64,000 nucleotides of DNA, from assembly GCF_030145185.1 (NCBI RefSeq), contig NZ_JAQYWB010000022.1, positions 17,590-81,589 on the forward strand, given 5' to 3'. The notes below the pieces were generated by a model that was given only the letters and a program-made list of their open reading frames with translations, searched no databases and was not told the origin of the DNA. The position numbers and the translations under genes are program-made. The DNA is from Desulfoluna sp. (GTDB lineage: Bacteria; Desulfobacterota; Desulfobacteria; Desulfobacterales; Desulfolunaceae). Each line of letters starts with the position of its first letter. Position 1 is the first letter of the stretch. Shown here one piece after another: positions 27,113-35,077 of the stretch.

Positions 27113-27359
27113 GCCCGGATATTTCACAAGTATAGTTCATGCACAGTCAAGGCGACAGAGCTTCAAATGCAGTGGTTTACCTCAAAGCTCTGGTAACGCA
27201 GAAAATGGGTACAATCAGATCGTCCGAAGGGTGAGAAAATCGAACTGCAAACCCAAAATGACATTTTGTATTTTGAGAAGGCCTGAGTTTGTCATCGCAA
27301 CACATTGCAATAAGCCTTTATATTCCGATTCATTGCGGTTCCTCATGAGATATCCGGGC
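27113..27359. mobile_element. MITE-like element, 247-bp diverged copy (E)
   Basis: Ends GCCCGGATATTTCACAAG and CTCATGAGATATCCGGGC are flanked by TA. The length is exactly that of copies D, F and G, but the interior has diverged (for example TCCGAAGGGTGAGAAAATCG is retained while the flanking parts differ). Confidence 0.85.
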
Positions 27360-27470
27360 TAAATCCTGACTCGCTCCTGACGGACTCTTTTTCAGTGCTT
27401 TTGACCTCGATAAATCCGTGTGTTATACAGCAGGCAAAATTATTAAAATAATTGAATTTAAGGAATCACG

Positions 27471-28892
27471 ATGCCTGCCTTACTGAGATTACTTTTTTGT
27501 CTGTTCATCATCCCTGTTGCTTTCACGACAGGTTGCACGAAGGTGAACCTTATCTCCCTCCCCTCTGTTCCACCGGAGTCTCACCTGCCCACGAAGAGCG
27601 ATTATATTCTTTACGTTGATTCGGTTCAGATCAATGGCAACCCACATGCGGACCCCAAAAAAATCAAAACAGCTTTTAGTAAACACATAAATCAATCTCG
27701 ATATTTTAAAAAGGTCCTGGATTTTTCTGAGTTAGAAAAGCCTTCCAACGAAAAATACCTCATCGTCCGATCAAAGATCACGCCACTGGAATCCCACAAA
27801 TACAATTGGTGGGCTGCCTGGCCCGCCGTCTACCCCATGCCCTTCTATTGGCCCTTACAGCCAAAAAAGGGGGAGGTCTCCGTCTCCATGGGATGCGGTG
27901 TATATACTCATACGGGTGATCTTGTGGCAGAATATGACGCCTGCGAGAGCCAGCCCTATTCCGTAACCTTTTATGGATTCTTCAACAACGGCGATGCGGA
28001 AGCCAACCTTGGCTCCTGTTATAAATCGGTCTTTGAAAACATCACCGGGGAGATTACCTCCGACAAACGAATCCTGGCTCTGACCCAAGAAGCGTCTCCG
28101 AAAAAGACCACGGACTCTCTTTCTCCCCCATCAAAAATCATCAAACAAGCCGCCATTCCTGCGGGGAACTTCGGGAGCTATCACGCCCTTGTCATTGGCA
28201 TCGATACCTACCCGGGCTTGTCCCATCTTAAAACCGCCGTCAATGATGCCCGGGCTGTCTCCGGTATCCTCAAAGAAAAATACGGGTTTGAGGTGACGCT
28301 CCTTGCAAACCCCGGACGAGCCGAAATCATCGCGTCCCTCAGCCACTTAAGAAAAACACTCTCACCCCAGGACAATCTCCTGATTTATTATGCCGGACAC
28401 GGCTGGTTGGACAAACAAGCCGATGAAGGCTACTGGCTGCCCGCAGATGCAAAAGCAGGCGATGAATCCAATTGGATCTCCAATGCCACCATCACCTCAG
28501 CCATACGCGCCAATGAGGCCAAGCATGTACTCATCGTCTCCGACAGCTGCTACTCCGGCAAACTCACCCGCGCCATTCATCTTACCCGGAAAACCCGAGG
28601 GTACATCCAGCGCCTGAGTGAGAAAAAGGCCCGTGTCGTGATGGCCTCCGGAGGGCTGGAGCCCGTGGAAGACAGTGGCCGTCAAGGGCATTCCGTCTTT
28701 GCTGCGGCATTTATCGATATGCTTGAAAAAAACGATGCTGTGATGGAAGGCTCGGAGGCTTTTTCACAGATTAGACACTCGGTGATGCTAAACGCGGATC
28801 AAACCCCTGAGTATGGAGATGTCCGAAAGGCCGGACATGAAGGGGGAGATTTTCTTTTCGTGAGCCAGGCCAAGGGACAAATCACCGAGTGA
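27471..28892 (+). CDS. Caspase-like (peptidase C14) lipoprotein
   Basis: A 473-residue lipoprotein. The signal ends with TTGC at residues ~19-22, so the mature protein should be lipid-anchored. Residues ~30-210 are an uncharacterised N-terminal domain (IRSKITPLESHKYNWWAAW region) resembling surface lipoprotein modules. Residues ~230-465 are a caspase/metacaspase fold: HALVIGIDTYPGLSHL, then the catalytic His in YYAGHGW (~308) and the catalytic Cys in SDSCYSG (~360). Both residues of the dyad are present, so a protease cutting after basic or acidic residues is plausible. AAGGAAT precedes the ATG. The substrate and partner are unknown. It lies alone between mobile repeats. Confidence 0.88.
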   Translation: MPALLRLLFCLFIIPVAFTTGCTKVNLISLPSVPPESHLPTKSDYILYVDSVQINGNPHADPKKIKTAFSKHINQSRYFKKVLDFSELEKPSNEKYLIVRSKITPLESHKYNWWAAWPAVYPMPFYWPLQPKKGEVSVSMGCGVYTHTGDLVAEYDACESQPYSVTFYGFFNNGDAEANLGSCYKSVFENITGEITSDKRILALTQEASPKKTTDSLSPPSKIIKQAAIPAGNFGSYHALVIGIDTYPGLSHLKTAVNDARAVSGILKEKYGFEVTLLANPGRAEIIASLSHLRKTLSPQDNLLIYYAGHGWLDKQADEGYWLPADAKAGDESNWISNATITSAIRANEAKHVLIVSDSCYSGKLTRAIHLTRKTRGYIQRLSEKKARVVMASGGLEPVEDSGRQGHSVFAAAFIDMLEKNDAVMEGSEAFSQIRHSVMLNADQTPEYGDVRKAGHEGGDFLFVSQAKGQITE

Positions 28893-28930
28893 GCCTTAAC
28901 CGGATATTTTATATCGTTACTTATAAAGGA

Positions 28931-28992
28931 AGAGTGTCTCATAAATTGATGTAATGTTATTGTAGAGGTCAAGCGCATGGCGCCTGTCCCCC
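28931..28992. repeat. GGCGCCTGTCCCC dispersed repeat, copy d
   Basis: AGAGTGTCTCATAAATTGAT, a 10-bp insertion, then GTAGAGGTCAAGCGCATGGC and GCCTGTCCCC. It lies immediately before the aspartase gene. Confidence 0.65.
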
Positions 28993-29025
28993 GGGCTATA
29001 GCCTAAAAATATAAAGGACGTACCG

Positions 29026-30438
29026 TTGAAAAATTGTCGTATCGAACATGATTGTATCGGTAAAAGAGAAGTCCCCTGTGAATGCTATTACGGCATTCAG
29101 ACTCTGAGGGCTGCTGAAAACTACAAAATCAGCAACATTCCCATCAGTCATTATCCCCGGCTGATCGATTCCCTGGCATACATCAAGATGGCCGCAGCCC
29201 AGGCCAACTGTGAGCTGGGGCTGTTGGACGAAGAAAAGGCAACTCACATCACGCGGGCCTGTGAAAAGATCCTGGAAGGCAAGCACTACGATCAATTTGT
29301 GGTGGACGTGATCCAGGGCGGTGCCGGGACCTCCACCAATATGTGCGCCAACGAGGTCATCGCCAACCTCGGCCTGGAAAGCATGGGCCACTGCTGCGGT
29401 GAATATGAGTCCCTGCACCCGAACATCGATGTAAACATGTCCCAGTCCACCAATGACGTGTACCCCACAGCCGTGCGCATTACCTTGATTGCCCTGATCC
29501 GCCAGCTTATCGAGGCCATGGCGTACCTGAAAACGGCCTTTGAAAAAAAGGCAGAGGAGTTCAAGGACATCATCAAGATGGGGCGCACTCAGCTCCAGGA
29601 CGCCGTGCCCATGACGTTGGGGCAGGAATTTTCCGTCTACGCCGTGATGATCGGCGAAGATATGATGCGCCTGCAGGAGACCACGGACCTGGTCCGTGAG
29701 ATCAATATGGGGGCCACGGCCATCGGCACGGGGTTGAACGCCCACCCCGAGTATGCGGATCTGGTGACGGAAAAACTCTCCAACCTTCTGGGCATTAACC
29801 TGATCAAGGCAGAAAATCTGGTGGAAGCGACCCAGGATACAGGGGCGTATGTCCAGCTATCCGGGGTGCTCAAGCGTGTGGCTGTCAAAGTGTCCAAAAT
29901 CTGCAATGATCTACGGCTGATGTCTTCCGGTCCCCGTTGCGGGTTCAACGAGATCAATCTTCCTCCCATGGCCCCAGGTTCTTCCATCATGCCGGGCAAG
30001 GTCAATCCCGTCATTCCCGAAGTGGTCAATCAGACCTGTTTTTATGTGGTGGGTGCAGACATAACCGTCACCATGGCATGTGAAGCCGGTCAGCTGGAAC
30101 TCAACGTCATGGAACCGGTGATCGCTCACAGCCTGTTCAGCTCTCTTAACTACCTGCGCAACGCCTTTCAAACCCTGGCGACCCGATGCATTGAAGGCAT
30201 CACCGCCAATGAGGATGTCTGTCTCAACTATGTCCGCAACAGCATCGGCCTGGTCACGGCCTTGAACCCCTATATCGGCTATGAAAAATCCACGGAAGTG
30301 GCCCACGAGGCCCTTGCATCCGGCGCGTCCGTGTACGACATCGTCCTGGCCAAGGGGTATATGAAAAAAGAGGAGCTGGACGATATCCTCGCCCCTGAGA
30401 ACATGATCACCCCCCGATATTTTCATAAAAAAGACTAA
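29026..30438 (+). CDS. aspA: Aspartate ammonia-lyase
   Basis: A 470-residue enzyme of the fumarase/aspartase superfamily, converting L-aspartate to fumarate and ammonia in the cytoplasm. The superfamily signature GSSIMPGKVNPVIPE (~325-339) with the catalytic Ser loop is intact. N-terminal GIQTLRAAENY and the STNDVYPTA segment favour aspartase over fumarase C. Length is standard. A TTG start is used because AAAGGA lies seven bases upstream and the protein aligns from MKNCRIEHDC. A strong terminator follows. Aspartate may be imported by the amino-acid systems at 0.4-6.7 kb. Confidence 0.94.
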   Translation: MKNCRIEHDCIGKREVPCECYYGIQTLRAAENYKISNIPISHYPRLIDSLAYIKMAAAQANCELGLLDEEKATHITRACEKILEGKHYDQFVVDVIQGGAGTSTNMCANEVIANLGLESMGHCCGEYESLHPNIDVNMSQSTNDVYPTAVRITLIALIRQLIEAMAYLKTAFEKKAEEFKDIIKMGRTQLQDAVPMTLGQEFSVYAVMIGEDMMRLQETTDLVREINMGATAIGTGLNAHPEYADLVTEKLSNLLGINLIKAENLVEATQDTGAYVQLSGVLKRVAVKVSKICNDLRLMSSGPRCGFNEINLPPMAPGSSIMPGKVNPVIPEVVNQTCFYVVGADITVTMACEAGQLELNVMEPVIAHSLFSSLNYLRNAFQTLATRCIEGITANEDVCLNYVRNSIGLVTALNPYIGYEKSTEVAHEALASGASVYDIVLAKGYMKKEELDDILAPENMITPRYFHKKD

Positions 30439-30446
30439 GCTGATAT

Positions 30447-30480
30447 AAAAGCCCCCGGCGTATCATGGCCGGGGGCTTTT
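30447..30480 (+). terminator. Intrinsic terminator after aspA
   Basis: AAAAGCCCCCGGC pairs with GGCCGGGGGCTTTT, eight bases after the stop. Confidence 0.88.
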
Positions 30481-30735
30481 GTGCTCTATGAAAATTCGAC
30501 GGATCACACGCCCCCCCTCGTCTTTCTCCGCATCTTTAAAAGGGAGGCCATCAAGCGCCGTCCGACTGATCACAGGGTAAACGGTCTTCTGGCCGGGATC
30601 TGTCCTGACCATCCGGGGAAGACGAGGCATACGCTTCATCTCCCTGGTTTGTCATGTCAGAAATACGGATATACGGATATATTGATAATTTTCTGGAATG
30701 AATTTCTTTTTAAAAAGGCAGGTTACTTATTGAGA

Positions 30736-30787
30736 GAGAGTGTCTCACAGATTGATGTAGAGGTCAGGCGCATGGTGCCTGTCCCCT
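30736..30787. repeat. GGCGCCTGTCCCC dispersed repeat, copy e
   Basis: GAGAGTGTCTCACAGATTGA, TGTAGAGGTCAGGCGCATGG and TGCCTGTCCC. It is the cleanest copy of the family in the window. Confidence 0.65.
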
Positions 30788-30875
30788 GGTTTGCTGGTTT
30801 GCTGTGGTTTATAGCACTCGGACTGCCTTGAAATTGCCTTAGAGCACTCGTTTTGGTACTGAAAAGGGCATTCTA

Positions 30876-31122
30876 ACCCGGATATTTCATGAGAAAACAA
30901 TCAGGGCTAAGGAATAATTCGTAATGACAGTTCTTTGCGGTAATATTTTTAGTCGTTCCAAAAATGCAAAATGTAATCCACGCTATTCTGTTTGATTTTC
31001 TCACCCTTCGGGCGAGCCGGGTGCACTCATCTGCCGTGTTATCAGAGCCTTGAGGTAAACCACTACATCTTCAGCTCTGATGCCTTGCATATGAGCGCAC
31101 CCAACTCGTGAAATATCCGGGC
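30876..31122. mobile_element. MITE-like element, 247-bp full copy (F), inverted relative to D and G
   Basis: Ends ACCCGGATATTTCATGAG and CTCGTGAAATATCCGGGC lie between TA pairs (30874-30875 and 31123-31124). The interior is nearly identical to the reverse complement of copies D and G. Confidence 0.9.
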
Positions 31123-31227
31123 TAAGCCTCAAAAACAGCTCTTTTAGACTAAAAAAGCCTTAGTCTGCAATGGATTGGCGTGGTCCGATTCCATTTCTAA
31201 TACTTATTATGGATGTCCCCAGCTATT

Positions 31228-32262
31228 TTATTCTGCCGAGGGGGAAACGGTGCCTGTGAGCAGCGGTGTTATCACGACTCGGCGGTTGGCAGCGTGATCA
31301 GCTTCGGTAGTACCAGTCGTTAACGGTTTAGACTCACCATAAGCCTTGCTCTTTAATCGATTATAAGCAATACCACACGACATCAGATACTCTTTGATCG
31401 ACGCTGCCCTGGCTTCTGTCAACAATTGGTTGTATTGATCATCAGCGCGCACATCCGCATGTGTCTCTATCAGGTAGCTGTAATTAGAGCATCGTTTTGC
31501 CTGCGCAATCATTCTGTCCAGGATCGGCAGAAACACGCTATTCGGTTTGGTTGAGTTTGTGTCAAATACCTGCATGTGTACAGACCACGCCTGCGCGCAG
31601 TTGCTGGGCACTTCGTCTCGCGATGCAACGTTAATGGGTTTCTTCTCTGCTTCGGCCTTTTTGTAATCCTCTACAAACTTATCAATGATTTTCAAAATCG
31701 CGTCATACATCCATTCCCCACGATTCTGACACCAATTTGAATCACTTCCAGAACCCCAGGTCCCCAACTTGAATTGTGAATCCGGTCTTCGCAGGATGCT
31801 CGCTGACTGCATGAATGACATCCAGACATTGTTACGACAGCAGTGTTCGTCATCAGACAACATTTCAGCTTCTTCAAGTGCTTGGCCCGTTAATCCAATC
31901 GTGCCTCCAGAGTAACCGGGATATACTGCAATCTCAGGTTGGCCCGGCGTCGTCTGCATTTCTTCCTTGGTTAACAACTTCAAACCAACATCGTTCAGTC
32001 GTTGCTTGATCTGAAACTTAAGATCATCGCGCATGGTAATACCATTCTTTTTGCTACTACCTTCAACATAATCCAAAATGACATAGACACCCTCAATTCC
32101 TGCAAGAGACGAGTAATTCTTGAGATACTCTTCAGTACCAATGGGGATCAAAGAGGTAGTTCCCGGATAGTACCGCACAGCCTCACTTTTCGACGTGTCA
32201 GCAAAAACAGTGGCGGAGAAGCAAAACAGGGTTATCGTGAGAAATAAAATGGCAGACCGCAT
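31228..32262 (-). CDS. Exported protein with C-terminal OmpA-like peptidoglycan-binding domain
   Basis: About 344 residues. The start at 32262 (MRSAILFLTITLFCFSATVF) follows GGAG by eight bases and opens directly on a signal peptide. An upstream in-frame start would add 17 residues. Residues ~25-220 form an unknown periplasmic domain with a possible nucleotide/CsgG-like flavour (DLKFQIKQRLNDVGLKLLT) and several cysteines. The last ~130 residues match an OmpA C-terminal domain: IETHADVRADDQYNQLLTEARAASIKEYL and a final NRRVVI. It probably tethers something to the cell wall. The gene is less GC-rich than the core genes and sits between two full MITE copies. Confidence 0.8.
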   Translation of the reverse strand: MRSAILFLTITLFCFSATVFADTSKSEAVRYYPGTTSLIPIGTEEYLKNYSSLAGIEGVYVILDYVEGSSKKNGITMRDDLKFQIKQRLNDVGLKLLTKEEMQTTPGQPEIAVYPGYSGGTIGLTGQALEEAEMLSDDEHCCRNNVWMSFMQSASILRRPDSQFKLGTWGSGSDSNWCQNRGEWMYDAILKIIDKFVEDYKKAEAEKKPINVASRDEVPSNCAQAWSVHMQVFDTNSTKPNSVFLPILDRMIAQAKRCSNYSYLIETHADVRADDQYNQLLTEARAASIKEYLMSCGIAYNRLKSKAYGESKPLTTGTTEADHAANRRVVITPLLTGTVSPSAE

Positions 32263-32477
32263 ATCCATTACTCCATGTTGGTTTCCAATCAATTCAATAG
32301 TTATCGGCTGCAAGTCGTATAACTATTGCGAACAAGATCAAATCGATTGGTTTTTTTTGGCGTAAAACCACACGAAAATCACCGAACAAAACGGAAAATG
32401 AAAGAATAATTGGAGTCCTAACAGTTGCTGAGATACTGTCAGCTGCGTTCGCCAAAAACAACCAACGACGAACGCTA

Positions 32478-32724
32478 ACCCGGATATTTCACGAGTTGGG
32501 TGCGCTCATATGCAAGGCATCAGAGCTGAAGATGTAGTCGTTTACCTCAAGGCTCTGATAACGCGGCAGATGAGTGCACCCGGCTCGCCCGAAGGGTGAG
32601 AAAATCAGACAGAATACCGTGGATTACATTTTGCATTTTTGAAACGACTGAAAAAATCGCTGCAAAGAACGGTCATTACAAATTATTCTTTAGTCCTGAT
32701 TGTTTTCTCATGAAATATCCGGGC
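32478..32724. mobile_element. MITE-like element, 247-bp full copy (G)
   Basis: Ends ACCCGGATATTTCACGAG and CTCATGAAATATCCGGGC lie between TA pairs (32476-32477 and 32725-32726). It is nearly identical to copy D. It abuts an IS630-type transposase remnant on its right side. Confidence 0.9.
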
Positions 32725-33238
32725 TATCATGGTCGTAGCTACGCTCCATGTGGGGAAACACCATCAATTAAATTGCATCCGAGATGTGAACGAGTGAACC
32801 TGATATCGACTGTAACCAATCAAGGGAAAGTCCGTTTTATGGTTTACGATGGGAAAATGAATTCTCAAACTCTGCTTCAATTCATGACGCGTCTTATTGA
32901 AGGTGCTTCTAAAAAGATTTTTTTGATTCTTGATAATCTAAAGGGACACCACAGCCGAATCGTGAAAGCGTGGTTGGCGGACCATGAAGCTGAAATTGAG
33001 GTGTTTTATCTTCCTTCATATTCTCCGGGACTCAATCCAGATGAGTATCTTAACTGCGATTTGAAAGCGGGAGTTCACAGCAAAACTCCAGCGAGAACAA
33101 AAAAGCAATTAAAAACGAAGGCAATATCGCATCTAAGAAGGCTCTAAAAGATGGGGGGAAGAGTCAAAAAATACGTCCATCATCCCAAAATGCGTATGCT
33201 GTATGATTTGTGTATTAAGTGCCGGATTAATAACTGAT
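32725..33238 (+). pseudogene. IS630-family transposase remnant
   Basis: The reading frame from TATCATGGTCGTAGCTACG (YHGRSYAP) onward encodes the C-terminal half of an IS630/Tc1-type DDE transposase: KIFLILDNLKGHHS with the second catalytic Asp and YSPGLNPDEYLN with the final acidic residue. The N-terminal helix-turn-helix and first Asp are missing. An in-frame TAA at 33145 interrupts RRL-KMGGRVKKYVHHPKM, which otherwise runs to about 33235. IS630 transposases insert at TA, as the MITE family here does, but this remnant could not be active. Confidence 0.82.
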
Positions 33239-33747
33239 AGGCTAAACTGATAAGTAATCGTTTTTTCGAGCATCCATAGGCAAATGAGCCTCGCGGCCCA
33301 AAACTCTTCAAGAGCCCTTAATCTAACTCAATATTGCATTAACTACAACAGTTTTCACCCTCACAAGCAAGGCCAACGAAGGAAAAGGGGTCACACCTAC
33401 ACATTTGACATTTTGAAAAAGGGGTCGCCTTTTGACAACAGGCATCTTCGATAACCCCGCACCACCATGGGATAGCCAAGGCATTCTCTTTTCCCTAATT
33501 TTTGAGCGCAGATCCATCCGTACCCATCTGTGTTATCTGTGGCCAAACCGCTTTTTTCAAGGGTACCCCTGAAGCCAACACCGTATTGACCTCCTCTCCT
33601 TTTTTCAAAGCCACCGTGGTGGGGGTTGAAACCATAGACCGAGCCTGTGACTCAGCAAAAGAACGGGTCAAAAGTGCGTACAAATGATTAAGCTTTGCGG
33701 CGATTTTGATGAGGAATCGGTTCAAAGGGTGATTGAAGCCATCGAAG
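33239..33747. other. Degenerate gap with possible tiny frames
   Basis: No confident gene. A 61-codon frame (33502-33687) overlaps by ATGA a 23-codon frame (MIKLCGDFDEESVQRVIEAI, from about 33684). These could be relics of a rearranged gene. No domain recognised. Confidence 0.3.
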
Positions 33748-33981
33748 ATGGATAATGCGTCTCTTTATTATTTACAAATGTTTGGTGGCGCTCTTAAGCT
33801 GGCAATTCATACCCGCATTGAGCCGCTGGAAGGGGGATATGCCCAAGCCAGTAACAAAGACTTTCAGTTGGAACGGCTGACCAAGGTCAAATCTGACCTC
33901 ACGTTCAAAATCAACAGCGGCACCCTTGAGAGCATCTCCGGAGATATTCTCGATACGTATAAATTGTACCTGATGCAGTAA
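33748..33981 (+). CDS. Small hypothetical protein upstream of MaoC
   Basis: A 77-residue frame starting MDNASLYYLQMFGGALKLAI and ending DTYKLYLMQ. It is globular with mixed charge and has no signal peptide. It ends 24 bp before the MaoC gene and could be cotranscribed. The ribosome site is weak (GATGG context) and a TTG five codons earlier is an alternative start. I do not recognise it, and it may be part of a degraded gene. Confidence 0.4.
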   Translation: MDNASLYYLQMFGGALKLAIHTRIEPLEGGYAQASNKDFQLERLTKVKSDLTFKINSGTLESISGDILDTYKLYLMQ

Positions 33982-34005
33982 GAAAGGAATCGGGAGGCGG
34001 AAGGC

Positions 34006-34443
34006 ATGAAATACTTTGATGATTTTTCAGTGGGTGAGACTGTCGTCGTGGGAGAGCATCTTCTGACCCAGGAAGAGCTCATTGGATTTGCCGAGAAGTG
34101 GGACCCTCAGTTTTTTCATGTTTCCCCTGAGGCTGCCGAGAAATCCATCTTCTCTGGCCTTATCGCCGCCGGAACGCATCTCATGAGTATTGCGGTTCTC
34201 CTGCTTGTAAAGCAGCAGCCAAGCGTTGCTGTCCTTTCCGGCCTGGGGTGGGATGAGGTTCGTTTTCTTGCCCCTGGACGCCCGGGAGATAGGCTGGTTA
34301 CATCTCGAGAGTGCCTTGAAACCCGCCCTTCTGCATCAAAACAAGATCGCGGGATTGTTATCAACCGCATCACCTTGAACAACCAGAAAGGTCAACTTCT
34401 GCTCACCTATGTGGATACCATTCTGGTAAAAAAGACCCCCTGA
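34006..34443 (+). CDS. MaoC-like hot-dog-fold dehydratase
   Basis: A 145-residue single hot-dog domain protein of the MaoC/R-specific enoyl-CoA hydratase group. Features seen are KYFDDFSVGETVVVGEHLLT at the N-terminus, the hydratase segment FAEKWDPQFFHVSPEAAEKSIFSGLIAAGTH with the catalytic Asp/His-type positions, and the late LNNQKGQLLLTYVDTILV strand. It may hydrate or dehydrate an acyl-CoA in fatty-acid or aromatic metabolism. GGGAGGCGGAAGG before the ATG is a strong ribosome site. No acyl-CoA genes surround it, so the substrate is open. Confidence 0.85.
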   Translation: MKYFDDFSVGETVVVGEHLLTQEELIGFAEKWDPQFFHVSPEAAEKSIFSGLIAAGTHLMSIAVLLLVKQQPSVAVLSGLGWDEVRFLAPGRPGDRLVTSRECLETRPSASKQDRGIVINRITLNNQKGQLLLTYVDTILVKKTP

Positions 34444-34770
34444 AGGGAAGATTCCACCTGCCTCCAGCCACTATCAAAAGTTCCGGCAGGCACCCATCAC
34501 ACCCTGACAGCCTTATAAAAGCGGCTACACCGTTTCAAGAGAGCACGAAGGGCGTGAAGAAAAGCTAAAAGCAACGATTCAACTTCAATGAGATCCAAAT
34601 ATCGCCTGACGGCCAGCGGTAAAGATAGGGATCATGGCATCGATGCCTTTATCCACCGGAGCATCCGAGACCTGCTTTCAAGGGCTTTTGGCTCAGTGGC
34701 TTCGCCACCTTTCCGCCGGAGTTATTCCGTTTAAAATCAAGGGGCGAATGGGTTTCTGCCTGTCGACACC
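34444..34770. other. Gap with degenerate repeat, no gene seen
   Basis: No supported gene. Near 34670-34730 a degenerate copy of the palindromic repeat is visible (CCTGCTTTCAAGGGC, then CTTTCCGCCGGAG). Confidence 0.4.
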
Positions 34771-34902
34771 TCATGCACTTGCGACGCACTGTGCGTTTCC
34801 TTTCACTTCAAGCGAATGCGGACGCCTTTCACCCCGATATCCCGCACCCGTAGCGCATTCGCAAACCCGCTTTCAAGGTGGCTCCACCTTGCCGCCGGAG
34901 GC
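34771..34902. repeat. Dispersed palindromic repeat, extended copy 4
   Basis: The hairpin (AAACCCGCTTTCAAGGTGGC and TCCACCTTGCCGCCGGAGGC) is preceded by GCATTCGC, a variable ~40-bp spacer and GACGCACTGTGCGTTTCCTT. The same arrangement is found, inverted, at 59802-59936. Confidence 0.75.
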
Positions 34903-35010
34903 CACGTTCCGAAGGTTCTTTCCCACCTGTCCTCCAGCCTGGCACCGCCTCCCGCATTGACCGACGTTTTCACCTTCTCACAGCCGTTGACAGCGGGCAG
35001 CCCCGATGCT

Positions 35011-35040
35011 AAAACGCCGTTTCATCACGGCGTTTTTTCT
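35011..35040 (+). terminator. Strong intrinsic terminator without an obvious upstream gene
   Basis: AAAACGCCG pairs with CGGCGTTTTTT. The nearest gene ending upstream is MaoC, 570 bp away. It lies 38 bp before the U32 gene, so it could end a small RNA or a leader transcript. Confidence 0.75.
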
Positions 35041-35077
35041 TGTCACCCCTTTTCCAAGTAAAGTTGCAAGCGATCCT

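Larger units (their letters stand above)
30481..31227. other. Repeat-filled gap, no gene seen
   Basis: This stretch contains a GGCGCCTGTCCCC repeat and a full MITE copy. The open frame running from 30481 into the repeat has no domain and no ribosome site and is not called. Confidence 0.55.

Noticed and set aside
27471..28892. Defence island around the caspase-like protein
   Set aside because: The protein has a lipoprotein signal and no nuclease, NTPase or other defence partner is adjacent. Nearby DNA is repeats and metabolic genes.
30481..30831. 116-codon frame after aspA
   Set aside because: It begins inside the terminator tail and runs through a dispersed repeat. No conserved features.
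9919..32724. Possible CRISPR array from repeated 250-bp units
   Set aside because: Copies are far apart, in both orientations, with inverted ends and TA flanks, so they are transposon-like. No short regularly spaced repeats or cas genes were seen.
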